Source of the DNA: Flavobacterium cauense R2A-7
Lineage (GTDB): Bacteria; Bacteroidota; Bacteroidia; Flavobacteriales; Flavobacteriaceae
DNA length: 64,000 bases
Reading direction: 5' to 3'
Assembly (NCBI RefSeq): GCF_000498475.1
Contig: NZ_AVBI01000014.1
Span: 248,001-312,000, forward strand
The position numbers and the translations under genes were made by a program. The notes beneath the pieces were generated by a model. That model ran no database searches. It saw nothing but the letters and a program-made list of their open reading frames with translations, and was not told the origin of the DNA. Shown here piece by piece: positions 42,776 to 51,187 of the stretch (position 1 is the first letter of the stretch; each line of letters begins with the position of its first letter).

Positions 42776-42875
42776 TCAGAGAGGCAAAGTTGCTGAGTGA
42801 CAAAGTTTAGAAAGAAAGCAAAATGTTTTTTATAGGTCAAGGACTTAGCTACTCTTCAACTTTGTTACTTTGGAA
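42776..42875. repeat. Short intergenic repeat (CAAAGTTGCTGAGT type) after the crp-type gene
   Basis: GCAAAGTTGCTGAGTGACAAAGTT (42786 region) and CTACTCTTCAACTTTGTTACTTTGG (near 42850-42873) are partly inverted copies of each other and resemble the words at 41797-41833. They could fold and may serve as the 3' end of the regulator transcript. Confidence 0.4.
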
Positions 42876-43451
42876 CTACTTCTTAAGAAGACGCGCTTTC
42901 ATTTTACTGAAGAACTCGGGTGTAACACCAATATAGGAAGCGATTTGTTTTTGTGGAAGACAATGCACCAGTTCCGCATATTTTTTGGTGAATTTGTCGT
43001 AACGGGCTTCGGCGGTGAAGCTCATGTTGTCAATTAGTCGTTGTTGATTGGCTACCAAAGAATTTTCAATCAGAATGCGGAAGAAACGCTCCATTTTAGG
43101 AACTTCCAAATATAATTTCTCCTGATTTTCTTTGGAGAGGATTAAAACTTCGGCGTCTTCATTAACTTCAATATACAATTGTCCCGGTCGTTGGGATAAG
43201 AAACTGTACATGTCGGCAATCCACCAACCGGGGCAGGCGAAACTTACCACATGTTCGACACCATTTTCGTCGATGTTATAGCTGCGGAGAATGCCTTTAA
43301 GTACAAAAAAAGAATGGGTGCAAACTTGTCCTTCCTTTAAAAGGATGGTTTTAGCTTTGTAGTGTTGTGTTTCGGTAAAAGCCAAAACACGTTCCTGTTC
43401 TTCGTTGGAAAGGGAAACGTGTTTGGCAATATTTTCAAGCAGAAGATTCAA
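42876..43451 (-). CDS. Crp/Fnr-family transcriptional regulator
   Basis: This 191-residue protein has an N-terminal cyclic-nucleotide-binding-like beta roll (about 20-115: TILLKEGQVCTHSFFVLKGILRSYNID, VSFACPGWWIADMYSFLS). A dimer helix and a small C-terminal winged-helix follow (LPQKQIASYIGVTPEFFSKMKARLLKK), with recognition helix at about 173-183. The cAMP-contact Arg/Ser motif is not present, nor the Cys cluster of FNR, so the effector is unknown. It starts 2 nt after the Cys-rich secreted gene. The 16-bp palindromes at the yceI and pirin promoters are plausible targets. Confidence 0.85.
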   Translation of the reverse strand: MNLLLENIAKHVSLSNEEQERVLAFTETQHYKAKTILLKEGQVCTHSFFVLKGILRSYNIDENGVEHVVSFACPGWWIADMYSFLSQRPGQLYIEVNEDAEVLILSKENQEKLYLEVPKMERFFRILIENSLVANQQRLIDNMSFTAEARYDKFTKKYAELVHCLPQKQIASYIGVTPEFFSKMKARLLKK

Positions 43452-43453
43452 AA

Positions 43454-43789
43454 TTATTTGTTCACGGCTCTTTTTTCATCCAATAACTGGAATGCGGAGG
43501 CTTTGAATTTGTTGTCTACGATTTCTCCGGAAACCTGTGCTTTACGAACGGTATTGCAAAGGCCGTCATGTGCATGTGCATCTCCGTGTTGGTCCATAGC
43601 GGTTCCTTCAACAAAATAGGTTTTTTTGCCAATACGAACGGCTAAGTCGCAACCTTTGCCTTCCATTCTAAATTGGCATTGTCCGCAAGCGGCCTCAACG
43701 ATTTGTGCTTTGATAGGCTCTTTTCTTTCTTGTGCGTTCATGGTTAGCGCAAAGAAGAAAACAAACAGCGTTAAAATTTTTTTAGTCAT
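43454..43789 (-). CDS. Secreted Cys-rich protein (DUF6370-like)
   Basis: This 111-residue protein has a signal peptide at 1-19 (MTKKILTLFVFFFALTMNAQ). The mature part carries AACGQCQFRMEGKGCDLAVRIGKKTYFVEG (CxxC plus a third Cys) and QHGDAHAHDGLCNTVRKAQVSG (His-rich with a fourth Cys). The CGQCQF/HAHDGLC pattern matches DUF6370 as I remember it; function unknown. The residues suggest metal or haem binding or a disulfide-bonded fold. It is the first gene of a two-gene operon with the Crp/Fnr regulator (2-nt gap). Confidence 0.75.
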   Translation of the reverse strand: MTKKILTLFVFFFALTMNAQERKEPIKAQIVEAACGQCQFRMEGKGCDLAVRIGKKTYFVEGTAMDQHGDAHAHDGLCNTVRKAQVSGEIVDNKFKASAFQLLDEKRAVNK

Positions 43790-43829
43790 AACTTTATTTT
43801 TTAGTATTTGTTAAAGTCCGTTTTAAGTT

Positions 43830-44996
43830 TTACGAATTTACTTTTACTAAGATAGCAGTTTTTTTGGCACGTTCGACAACTTCTTCCACAGGAGTTTCTA
43901 TAGTGTCATTTGATAGTATCACACCCATTCGTCTGTAAGGTCGTGACGTTGGTTTTCCGAAGATTCTGAAATCGGTTTTTGTTAGTCCGGCCACTTTTTC
44001 AATTCCGGTATACGTTGGGTTTTCTGAATTTTCAGTGGCTAAGATTACGGCACTCGCTCCTACTTTTTCCAATGTGATTTCCGCAATTGGCAGACTTAAA
44101 ATGGCACGCAAATGCAATTCGAATTCATTGAAGTTTTGCGTTCCTGCTAAGGTTACCATGCCGGTATCGTGCGGGCGAGGGGATAATTCAGAGAAATAAA
44201 CGCCTTCATCAGTTAAGAAAAATTCAACGCCAAACAATCCTGCGCCACCCAAAGCTTCGGTTACTTTTTTGGCCATATCTTGCGCTTCTTCAATATCTTT
44301 TTGTGATACTCTTGCCGGTTGCCAGCTTTCCTGATAATCACCGCGTTCTTGTCGGTGTCCGATGGGTGCACAAAATAAAGTTGGATGATTGTTTTGTGTA
44401 ACGGTAAGTAAAGTGATTTCGGAATGGAAATTCACGAACGCTTCTACGATGACTTCAATAATGTCCCCACGCGAACCTTCTACGGCATAGTTCCAGGCCT
44501 TTTCAATGTCGTCTTGTGTTTTGATTGTCGATTGCCCTTTTCCGGACGAACTCATCAACGGTTTTACCACGCAAGGCATTTCGACTTCCGAAACGGCTTT
44601 TTCCAATTCCTCTTTGGTGGTGGCGTAACGGTAATTGGCTGTTCTTAAACCTAAATCTTTGGCTGCTAAATCCCGAATCGCTTTTCGGTTCATGGTGAAA
44701 TTGGCGGCTTTCGCTGAAGGCACTACGGTAATGCCTTGTTTTTCATAATCGTAAAAACGTTCGGTACGAATGGCTTCTATTTCGGGTACGATGAAATCCG
44801 GCTGGTGTTTGGCTACGATGCGGTCCAGTTCGGTGCCGTCCAACATATTGATGACTTCAAATCCGTGGGCTACCTGCATAGCCGGCGCATTTTCATAACT
44901 GTCTACAGCAATTACTTTCTGACCGATGCGTTGTGCAGCGATGACGAATTCTTTTCCCAGTTCTCCGGAACCTAATAATAGTATTTTCTTTTGCAT
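43830..44996 (-). CDS. purT: Formate-dependent phosphoribosylglycinamide formyltransferase PurT
   Basis: This 388-residue ATP-grasp enzyme forms formyl-GAR from GAR, formate and ATP in purine synthesis. [29 protein letters not shown] at the start, [22 protein letters not shown] in the ATP-grasp fold, and [30 protein letters not shown] with metal ligands are diagnostic. The start MQKKILLLG was chosen because an upstream frame of about 65 codons shows no coding character. It lies between the Cys-rich secreted protein gene and a divergent envelope protein gene; no purine genes are next to it. Confidence 0.95.
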   Translation of the reverse strand: MQKKILLLGSGELGKEFVIAAQRIGQKVIAVDSYENAPAMQVAHGFEVINMLDGTELDRIVAKHQPDFIVPEIEAIRTERFYDYEKQGITVVPSAKAANFTMNRKAIRDLAAKDLGLRTANYRYATTKEELEKAVSEVEMPCVVKPLMSSSGKGQSTIKTQDDIEKAWNYAVEGSRGDIIEVIVEAFVNFHSEITLLTVTQNNHPTLFCAPIGHRQERGDYQESWQPARVSQKDIEEAQDMAKKVTEALGGAGLFGVEFFLTDEGVYFSELSPRPHDTGMVTLAGTQNFNEFELHLRAILSLPIAEITLEKVGASAVILATENSENPTYTGIEKVAGLTKTDFRIFGKPTSRPYRRMGVILSNDTIETPVEEVVERAKKTAILVKVNS

Positions 44997-45146
44997 TGTT
45001 GTTGTGTTGTTTTGAAAGTTTAAAGGTAAATAGTTTAAAAGGTTTTGGCAAGAAATGTTTTTTAGGGATACGATTTTCCTGTTTTTGGAGTTGTTATATT
45101 TGTTGTTTGATGCTAACCGAATTTCATAATTCCAACGTTTTCTATC

Positions 45147-46124
45147 ATGTTTAAAAAGTTTTTTCTTTTCATTTTCTGTTGTTTGTCGGCGCAATCGTAT
45201 GCTCAGGAGCGGTATTTTGTTGTGAAAGATTCGATTACCAAAGAGGCGTTGCCGTATACGAATATCAATTTTTTAAACGGTTATGGCGTTTTTTCCGATG
45301 AAAACGGGAAAGTGATTTTGGATAATGACGTTCCCAATCAGGTGAAAATTACGCATATCGGTTATTCGGATAAGCTTGTTTTGTTGGATGCGTTAAAGGG
45401 GAATGCTGATGTTTTTCTAAAACCTTCCACTGAAATTCTCGGGGAATTGAAAGTTGCGGTTTCCAGAAATGATGCAAAGAAGCGCAAAGAGTATGTTGTA
45501 AAGCCATCGATGCATGATAACAGCAACGAAATGTATTGGTCGTCGTTAGGACAACAGTTTGCATTTTATATTCCGAATGAACGAAAGAATAGTGTCCTGA
45601 AATCGGTTGCCATCCCTTTAATTGTAAAAGATTTGTATCAGGGTATTGCAGATCAGTCTTTTGAGGATAACCCATACGGTACGATGATGAAAATCGAATT
45701 TATGAGTAATGTTGGTAATCAGCCTGGAAAAAAAATATACGATTACGATAAGGTTTTTGTTATTTATTCTGCAAAAGTGAATGGGAAAGTGGAAGTGAAA
45801 TTTGAGGAAACTATTGTGTTGCCCGAAAACGGTTTTTTTGCGGTGATGACCATACTGGGAAAAACCAACCCGAAAGGTGAATATGTTCCGGAAATGCCTT
45901 ATGGAGTTCGGGAAATAAACGGGGAAAAGAAGAAATTTGTTAAGATTATTTTACCGAATTATCCTTTGGTAGAGGATTCTGAAAATCAGCTGACTTTGTT
46001 CCGGCACGTGTTTAATGAGTCGGAAAAGTGGTATCGGATAGAGCGTCCGATGGTGTACAAAAAAGATAAAAAATATCCGTTGTACAATATCGGAATCGGG
46101 TATACGATTTCAAGTTCGGAGTAG
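45147..46124 (+). CDS. Secreted protein with a carboxypeptidase-like regulatory domain
   Basis: This 325-residue exported protein has a signal peptide at 1-19 (…SAQSYAQ). [36 protein letters not shown] is a CarboxypepD_reg-like Ig domain, as at the N terminus of TonB-dependent receptors. The remaining 220 residues ([32 protein letters not shown]…) are beta-rich and unrecognised. It is too short to hold a TonB-dependent barrel, so it is probably a periplasmic or surface protein. It is a single gene diverging from purT. No functional assignment is made. Confidence 0.75.
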   Translation: MFKKFFLFIFCCLSAQSYAQERYFVVKDSITKEALPYTNINFLNGYGVFSDENGKVILDNDVPNQVKITHIGYSDKLVLLDALKGNADVFLKPSTEILGELKVAVSRNDAKKRKEYVVKPSMHDNSNEMYWSSLGQQFAFYIPNERKNSVLKSVAIPLIVKDLYQGIADQSFEDNPYGTMMKIEFMSNVGNQPGKKIYDYDKVFVIYSAKVNGKVEVKFEETIVLPENGFFAVMTILGKTNPKGEYVPEMPYGVREINGEKKKFVKIILPNYPLVEDSENQLTLFRHVFNESEKWYRIERPMVYKKDKKYPLYNIGIGYTISSSE

Positions 46125-46140
46125 TTATGAAAACCGATGT

Positions 46141-46240
46141 CGCATGAAGGATAGGAGCGGCATCCTGACTTTGTGAGGTTGCCTGCAAACTCGCAACGGC
46201 AGATATAGCGGATAGCCTGACCCTTGTGGGCATGCCATCT
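46141..46240 (+). repeat. Interspersed intergenic repeat, copy B
   Basis: Arm 1 GATAGGAGCGGCATCCT (46150-46166), a variable 34-nt centre with a small hairpin (GTTGC 46178-46182 pairing with GCAAC 46193-46197), then arm 2 AGATATAGCGGATAGCC (46201-46217) and GTGGGCATGCC. The arms match copy A at 40906-41038, which lies in opposite orientation. No gene is visible in this gap. Confidence 0.65.
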
Positions 46241-46260
46241 TTCAATAAACTTAGGAGAAT

Positions 46261-46293
46261 AAAAAAAAGCCTCAGGATTTTCTTGAGGCTTTT
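46261..46293 (-). terminator. Terminator of the aminotransferase gene
   Basis: AAAGCCTCA (46266-46274) and TGAGGCTTT (46284-46292) form a stem, with an A run on the plus strand (U run in minus RNA). Confidence 0.85.
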
Positions 46294-46300
46294 GTGTTGG

Positions 46301-47503
46301 TTATGCTAAAACTTCTGTTGTAGTCACTGCTTCTTTGATGCGGCGTAGGGCTTCTTTCAGTAAATCTTCGCTGGTCGCGTAAGAGAAACGGATGCAGTTT
46401 GGGTTTCCGAAAGCGTCTCCGGTTACCGTGGCTACGTTGGCTTCCGCTAAAAGATACATGGAGAAATCCGTTGCGTCTTTGATTTCGGTTCCTTTTAAAG
46501 TTTTTCCGAAGAACGAAGAAACGTCCGGGAATACATAAAATGCGCCTTCCGGAACGTTGATTTTAATGCCCGGGATTTCTTTTAACAATCCAACCACCAA
46601 GTCACGACGACTGTGGAAGGCATCCACCATGTGTTTTAAAACGGATGGATCTGCGTCAACAGCAGCGATGGTAGCGCGTTGAGCAATAGAGTTCGCACCG
46701 CTGGTTACCTGTCCCTGAATTTTAGTGCAAGCTTTTGCGATAAATTCTGGTGCGCCGATGTAACCGATTCTCCAACCGGTCATGGCGAAGGCTTTTGCCA
46801 CTCCGTTCACGGTGATGGTTCTTTCCAGCATGCCCGGAATGGATCCGATGCTGCAGAACGTGCCGGAGAAGTTGATGTGTTCGTAGATTTCATCGGAAAC
46901 CACGTAAATGTTCGGGTGTTTTTCCAAAACTTTTGCTAAAGCCGTAAGTTCTTCTCTGTTATAAACTGAGCCGCTTGGGTTACACGGCGAACTGAACCAC
47001 ATCATTTTTGTTTTGGGTGTGATGGCGGCTTCCAATTGTTCTGGTGTGATTTTGAAATCAGTGTCTACAGAAGTTGGTACTTCTACCGGAGTTCCTCCTG
47101 AAAGTTTGATGATTTCAAAATAGCTAACCCAGTAGGGTGCCGGAAGAATTACTTCGTCGCCTTCGTTTAACATTACCTGTGCAATGTTGTATAGGGATTG
47201 TTTCGCACCTGTGGAAACTACAATTTGCGAAGGTTTGTATTCTAAGTTGTTGTCTCTTTTGAATTTGCGACAGATGGCTTCTTTCAGTTCCAGATAACCT
47301 TCTACCGGAGTGTAAGTACTGTAATTTTCGTCGATGGCTTTTTTAGCAGCTTCTTTCACGAAATCCGGCGTGTTGAAATCCGGTTCCCCTAAACTTAAGC
47401 TGATAATGTCTTTTCCTTGGGCTTTTAATTCTCTTGCTAACGCAGCCATGGCTAACGTTTGTGATGTAGATAGATTGTTAATTCTGTCCGAAAGCGGGTT
47501 CAT
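46301..47503 (-). CDS. Class I pyridoxal-phosphate aminotransferase (aspartate aminotransferase type)
   Basis: This 400-residue fold-type I aminotransferase has the PLP Lys237 in NGVAKAFAMTGWRIGYIG, Asp204 and Tyr207 in VVSDEIYEH, and the conserved Asn in SSPCNPSGSVYN. The N-terminal SLGEPDFNTPDFVKEAA marks the prokaryotic aspartate aminotransferase subgroup (I-gamma), which uses Asp/Glu or, in some, prephenate. Length and motifs are intact. It stands 38 nt upstream of the desaturase stop, on the same strand, but has its own terminator. The specific amino acid is not certain. Confidence 0.92.
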   Translation of the reverse strand: MNPLSDRINNLSTSQTLAMAALARELKAQGKDIISLSLGEPDFNTPDFVKEAAKKAIDENYSTYTPVEGYLELKEAICRKFKRDNNLEYKPSQIVVSTGAKQSLYNIAQVMLNEGDEVILPAPYWVSYFEIIKLSGGTPVEVPTSVDTDFKITPEQLEAAITPKTKMMWFSSPCNPSGSVYNREELTALAKVLEKHPNIYVVSDEIYEHINFSGTFCSIGSIPGMLERTITVNGVAKAFAMTGWRIGYIGAPEFIAKACTKIQGQVTSGANSIAQRATIAAVDADPSVLKHMVDAFHSRRDLVVGLLKEIPGIKINVPEGAFYVFPDVSSFFGKTLKGTEIKDATDFSMYLLAEANVATVTGDAFGNPNCIRFSYATSEDLLKEALRRIKEAVTTTEVLA

Positions 47504-47541
47504 ATTTGTGGTGTTATGTAGTTATTCTATTTTTTGCAAAA

Positions 47542-48636
47542 TTATGCCATTTGCGGTTTTTGTCCTAATTCTTTCAAATGTTTGAAGTGGGCAATTACAG
47601 CGCTGGTCATGGTTTTGTATTCGTAGTACGGTAAGTTGCACTCTTTCGCAGTTTGTTTTACGATTTCACCAATCTTTCCGTAGTGGATGTGGCTGATATT
47701 CGGAAAAATGTGGTGCTCAATCTGATGGTTCAAACCTCCCGTGTACCAGTTAACAATCCAGTTTTTCGGAGCGAAATTAGTAGTGGTGAACAATTGATGA
47801 ATCGCCCAGGTGTTTTCGATTTCCCCTTCTTCATTCGGAGTAGGGTTGGTGGTTTCTTCTACAACGTGCGCCAACTGGAATACAATACTTAAAATCAAGC
47901 CCGCAGTGTAATGCATTACGAAAAATCCGATAAGCACTTCCCACCAAACAATTCCTAAAATCATCGGGATAACCAGCCAAATGGAGAAATAAATCACTTT
48001 TGTGATTACAAGGGTTGTCCATAAACGTACCGGACTAGGGAATTCACCATAGGATAATTTTCGTTTGATGTAGTTGCGCATCTGTTTGAAATCGGTCGTA
48101 ATAGCCCAGTTGAAGGTTAACAAACCGTAAAGAAAAACAGAGTAATAATGTTGGAATTTGTGGATAGGCGACCAATCGGCATGTTTGGTAAAACGGATTA
48201 CGCGACCCGCTTCCAAGTCTTCATCATGACCCGGAATATTTGTGTAGGTATGGTGTAATACATTGTGTTGTACCTGCCAGTTGTAAACGTTTCCTGCTAA
48301 AATATAGATGCTTCCGCCCATGATTTTATTCAACCAGGGTTTGGTGGAATACGAGCCGTGATTGCCATCGTGCATTACGTTCATTCCCACGCCGGCCATT
48401 CCGATTCCGATAATGATGGTCATCAACAAATGGGCCCAAAAAGGTAAGTTTAAAGTAAGAATTAAAAAGTAAGGTGTAAGGAAAAGTGAAAACATAATAA
48501 TGGTTTTCAGGTGCAGTTTCCAGTTGCCGGTTTTCTTGATATTATTTTCTTTGAAATAGTCGTTTACGCGTTTGTTTAGCGTTCGGAAAAATTTCATATT
48601 GTCCGTTTTTGAAAAAATTGGAGCTGGTGTAGTCAT
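47542..48636 (-). CDS. Membrane fatty-acid (acyl-CoA/acyl-lipid) desaturase
   Basis: This 364-residue di-iron membrane desaturase has four hydrophobic spans and the three His boxes: HDGNH (89-93), QHNVLHH (His124, 128, 129) and NHQIEHH near the C terminus. The QIEHH form of box 3 is typical of front-end or linoleoyl-type desaturases, but no cytochrome b5 domain is fused. It probably introduces a double bond to adjust membrane fluidity. The start MTTPAPIFSKTD (48636) was chosen over an ATG 12 nt upstream because the -7 box at 48659-48666 leaves almost no leader for the latter. Confidence 0.9.
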   Translation of the reverse strand: MTTPAPIFSKTDNMKFFRTLNKRVNDYFKENNIKKTGNWKLHLKTIIMFSLFLTPYFLILTLNLPFWAHLLMTIIIGIGMAGVGMNVMHDGNHGSYSTKPWLNKIMGGSIYILAGNVYNWQVQHNVLHHTYTNIPGHDEDLEAGRVIRFTKHADWSPIHKFQHYYSVFLYGLLTFNWAITTDFKQMRNYIKRKLSYGEFPSPVRLWTTLVITKVIYFSIWLVIPMILGIVWWEVLIGFFVMHYTAGLILSIVFQLAHVVEETTNPTPNEEGEIENTWAIHQLFTTTNFAPKNWIVNWYTGGLNHQIEHHIFPNISHIHYGKIGEIVKQTAKECNLPYYEYKTMTSAVIAHFKHLKELGQKPQMA

Positions 48637-48658
48637 AATCAAATGCATTTATTCGTTC

Positions 48659-48666
48659 CAAAGGTA
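48659..48666 (-). promoter_or_regulatory. Candidate -7 box for the desaturase gene
   Basis: TACCTTTG on the minus strand matches TAnnTTTG, with a TTG 16 nt upstream. It lies 22 nt before the chosen start codon. Confidence 0.5.
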
Positions 48667-48701
48667 ACTATTAAAAGAAACGCAAACCGTTAAATTAGTC
48701 A

Positions 48702-48741
48702 AAATTTTCAACAGTAAAATGTGTACTTTTGTTGAAAATTT
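48702..48741. promoter_or_regulatory. Inverted repeat overlapping the rsmG promoter
   Basis: AAATTTTCAACA (48702-48713) and TGTTGAAAATTT (48730-48741) are a perfect 12-bp inverted repeat with a 16-bp centre. The likely rsmG -7 box TACTTTTG (48724-48731) lies at its right arm; the left arm is upstream of the divergent desaturase promoter. Confidence 0.55.
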
Positions 48742-48747
48742 AGAAGA

Positions 48748-49377
48748 ATGCAGCATATTGTAAACTATTTCCCTAATCTTACTGAGAATCAGATAGAACA
48801 ATTCCGAAAACTGGAAGAATTGTACAAAGACTGGAATGCAAAGATTAATGTAATTTCCCGAAAAGATATCGATGAGTTGTATACCAAACACGTATTGCAT
48901 TCGTTGGGGATTGCTAAAATTATTGACTTTCAGCCGGGTGCTAAAATTTTAGATGTGGGAACCGGTGGTGGTTTTCCCGGAATTCCGTTGGCGATATTAT
49001 TTCCCGAAGTCGATTTTTATCTGATTGATGTGATTGCCAAGAAAATCCGTGTGGTAAATGAAGTGGCTAAAGGATTGGGATTGCAAAATGTACGAGCGGA
49101 ACAAATGCGTGCCGAAAATGTAAAAGAAGATTTCGATTTTATAGTGAGTCGAGCCGTAACTAACATGCCGGATTTTTATAAATGGGTAAAAGACAAAATC
49201 AAAAAGAAACAAAACCACGAGTTGAAAAACGGGATTTTGTATCTGAAAGGCGGCGATTTAACCGAAGAATTGGCAGCTTTTCCGAAAGCAACCCAATACA
49301 ATTTATCGGATTTCTTTGAAGATGAATTTTTCGAAACCAAAAAAGTGGTGCATCTTCCGTTGAAGTATAAAGTGTAA
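48748..49377 (+). CDS. rsmG: 16S rRNA (guanine527-N7)-methyltransferase RsmG
   Basis: This 209-residue GidB-family enzyme methylates N7 of G527 in the 530 loop of 16S rRNA. KEWNAKINVISRKD-like text (WNAKINVISRKDIDELYTKHVLHSLGI) and the SAM-binding ILDVGTGGGFPGIPLAILFPEVDFYLIDV are diagnostic, with ENVKEDFDFIVSRAV as the catalytic-region motif. Loss-of-function alleles in other species give low-level streptomycin resistance. It is divergent from the desaturase gene, and its promoter overlaps a perfect inverted repeat. It ends at a bidirectional terminator. Confidence 0.95.
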   Translation: MQHIVNYFPNLTENQIEQFRKLEELYKDWNAKINVISRKDIDELYTKHVLHSLGIAKIIDFQPGAKILDVGTGGGFPGIPLAILFPEVDFYLIDVIAKKIRVVNEVAKGLGLQNVRAEQMRAENVKEDFDFIVSRAVTNMPDFYKWVKDKIKKKQNHELKNGILYLKGGDLTEELAAFPKATQYNLSDFFEDEFFETKKVVHLPLKYKV

Positions 49378-49405
49378 AAGAGAAAAGAGAGAAGGAAATA
49401 GAAAG

Positions 49406-49439
49406 AAAAAAGTCGAACCGGTTATGATTCGACTTTTTT
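49406..49439. terminator. Bidirectional terminator between rsmG and pruA
   Basis: AAAAAAGTCGAA (49406-49417) and TTCGACTTTTTT (49428-49439) form a perfect 12-bp stem between convergent genes. Confidence 0.9.
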
Positions 49440-49457
49440 CTTTTTATGATAAGATTC

Positions 49458-51083
49458 TTATCCTAAGAACGGATATCTGTAATCGGTTGGTGTAACGAAC
49501 GTTTCTTTGATGGTTCTCGGAGAAACCCAACGCAATAAGTTCAATACAGAACCGGCTTTGTCATTAGTTCCTGACGCTCTCGCACCCCCAAATGGCTGCT
49601 GACCTACAACAGCTCCGGTTGGTTTGTCGTTGATGTAGAAGTTTCCGGCTGCATTTTCCAATGCTTTGGTAGCTTCCACAATCGCGTAACGATCCTGACT
49701 CAAGATTGCTCCGGTCAAGGCGTAGCTTGAAGTGCCGTCTACTAAAGCTAATGTTTCGCTCCATTTGGCATCTTCGTATACGTAAATTGTTAATACAGGT
49801 CCGAACAATTCGGTACACATTGTGTTGTATTTCGGATTGGTAGTTAAGATAACGGTTGGTTGAATGAAATACCCAACGGATTTATCATAATTTCCTCCGG
49901 CAATGATTTCCGCATCGCTGTCTTTTTTCGCCTGATCAATAAATCCTGCTAATTTGTCAAAAGACTGTTCTGAAATTACCGCAGAAACGAAGTTGCTCAT
50001 ATCGGCAGGAGATCCCATTTTCATAGTTGCTAAATCGGCTAATAATAACTCTTTTACTTCCGGCCATAATGAAGCGGGAATATATGCTCTTGAAGCGGCA
50101 GAACATTTCTGACCTTGGTATTCAAAAGCACCTCTCGATAAGGCGGTTGCGATTTGTGCCGGAATAGCGGAAGGGTGTGCCACAACAAAATCTTTTCCGC
50201 CTGTTTCCCCAACAATTCTTGGGTAGGTTTTGTATTTGCTGATGTTTTTTCCAATTTCCGCCCACATATCATTGAAAACTCCGGTTGATCCTGTAAAGTG
50301 AATGCCTGCAAAATCCGGACTTGATAGTAAAGTGTCTGAAATCATGCCTGAATTCCCGGTTACCATATTGATAACTCCTGCCGGTAAACCAGCCTGTTTG
50401 AAAACTTCCATAATCACATTGGCAGAATATACCTGAGTTGCGGCAGGTTTCCAAACTACAACATTCCCCATTAAAGCAGGAGAAGCAGGTAAATTTCCGG
50501 CAATAGCAGTAAAGTTAAACGGAGTGATAGCATACACGAATCCTTCTAAAGGGCGGTGCTCCATACGGTTCCATACACCTTCTGAGGATACCGGTTGTTC
50601 GGCGTAAATTTTTGTCATGAATTCTACGTTGAAACGTAAGAAGTCAATGAATTCACAAGCTGAATCGATTTCAGCCTGATGAACAGTTTTTGCCTGAGCA
50701 ATCATGGTTGCGGCATTGATTTTTGCACGGTACGGACCGGCTAGTAATTCAGCTGCTTTTAAAAAGATAGAAGCTCTTTGTTCCCAAGGCATGGCTGCCC
50801 ATTTTTTCTTAGCCTCCAAAGCAGCGGCAATTGCTTTTTCAATGTGTTCTTTTTCGGCTTCATGGTACTGTCCGACTACGTGTTTGTGGTCGAATGGCGG
50901 AGTGATGTTTTTTGTTTTTCCGGTACGGATTTCCTCCGCGCCAATATATAAGGGTACATCTACAGTACTGTTGAACATTTTGTTGAAAGTAGCTGCTACA
51001 GCTTCTCTTTCCGGAGTTCCGGGTGCGTATGATTTAACGGGTTCGTTAACCGCTTTTGGAACATTATAAATTCCTTTTGGCAT
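49458..51083 (-). CDS. pruA: L-glutamate gamma-semialdehyde dehydrogenase (1-pyrroline-5-carboxylate dehydrogenase)
   Basis: This 541-residue NAD-dependent aldehyde dehydrogenase oxidises glutamate semialdehyde to glutamate in proline breakdown. Catalytic Glu293 is in VGETGGKDF and Cys327 in YQGQKCSAASR, with FTGSTGVF as the NAD-site motif and QPFGGARASGTNDKAGS at the C terminus. Length matches the stand-alone mitochondrial/Bacteroidota type, not the PutA fusion; no proline dehydrogenase gene is in the window. It is monocistronic, with apaG about 100 nt upstream. Confidence 0.95.
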   Translation of the reverse strand: MPKGIYNVPKAVNEPVKSYAPGTPEREAVAATFNKMFNSTVDVPLYIGAEEIRTGKTKNITPPFDHKHVVGQYHEAEKEHIEKAIAAALEAKKKWAAMPWEQRASIFLKAAELLAGPYRAKINAATMIAQAKTVHQAEIDSACEFIDFLRFNVEFMTKIYAEQPVSSEGVWNRMEHRPLEGFVYAITPFNFTAIAGNLPASPALMGNVVVWKPAATQVYSANVIMEVFKQAGLPAGVINMVTGNSGMISDTLLSSPDFAGIHFTGSTGVFNDMWAEIGKNISKYKTYPRIVGETGGKDFVVAHPSAIPAQIATALSRGAFEYQGQKCSAASRAYIPASLWPEVKELLLADLATMKMGSPADMSNFVSAVISEQSFDKLAGFIDQAKKDSDAEIIAGGNYDKSVGYFIQPTVILTTNPKYNTMCTELFGPVLTIYVYEDAKWSETLALVDGTSSYALTGAILSQDRYAIVEATKALENAAGNFYINDKPTGAVVGQQPFGGARASGTNDKAGSVLNLLRWVSPRTIKETFVTPTDYRYPFLG

Positions 51084-51187
51084 AATTTGTTATAATTTGA
51101 GTTATCAAAAATTTCGCGTAGCGAAGATACAAATTATTACCCAATATGATAATCGGTTAGTTGTTAATGCTTTTGTAAAATTTCGGC

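Noticed and set aside
44997..45194. N-terminal extension of PurT (66 codons)
   Set aside because: The sequence is Asn/Lys-rich with no conservation expected, and PurT starts at [11 protein letters not shown].
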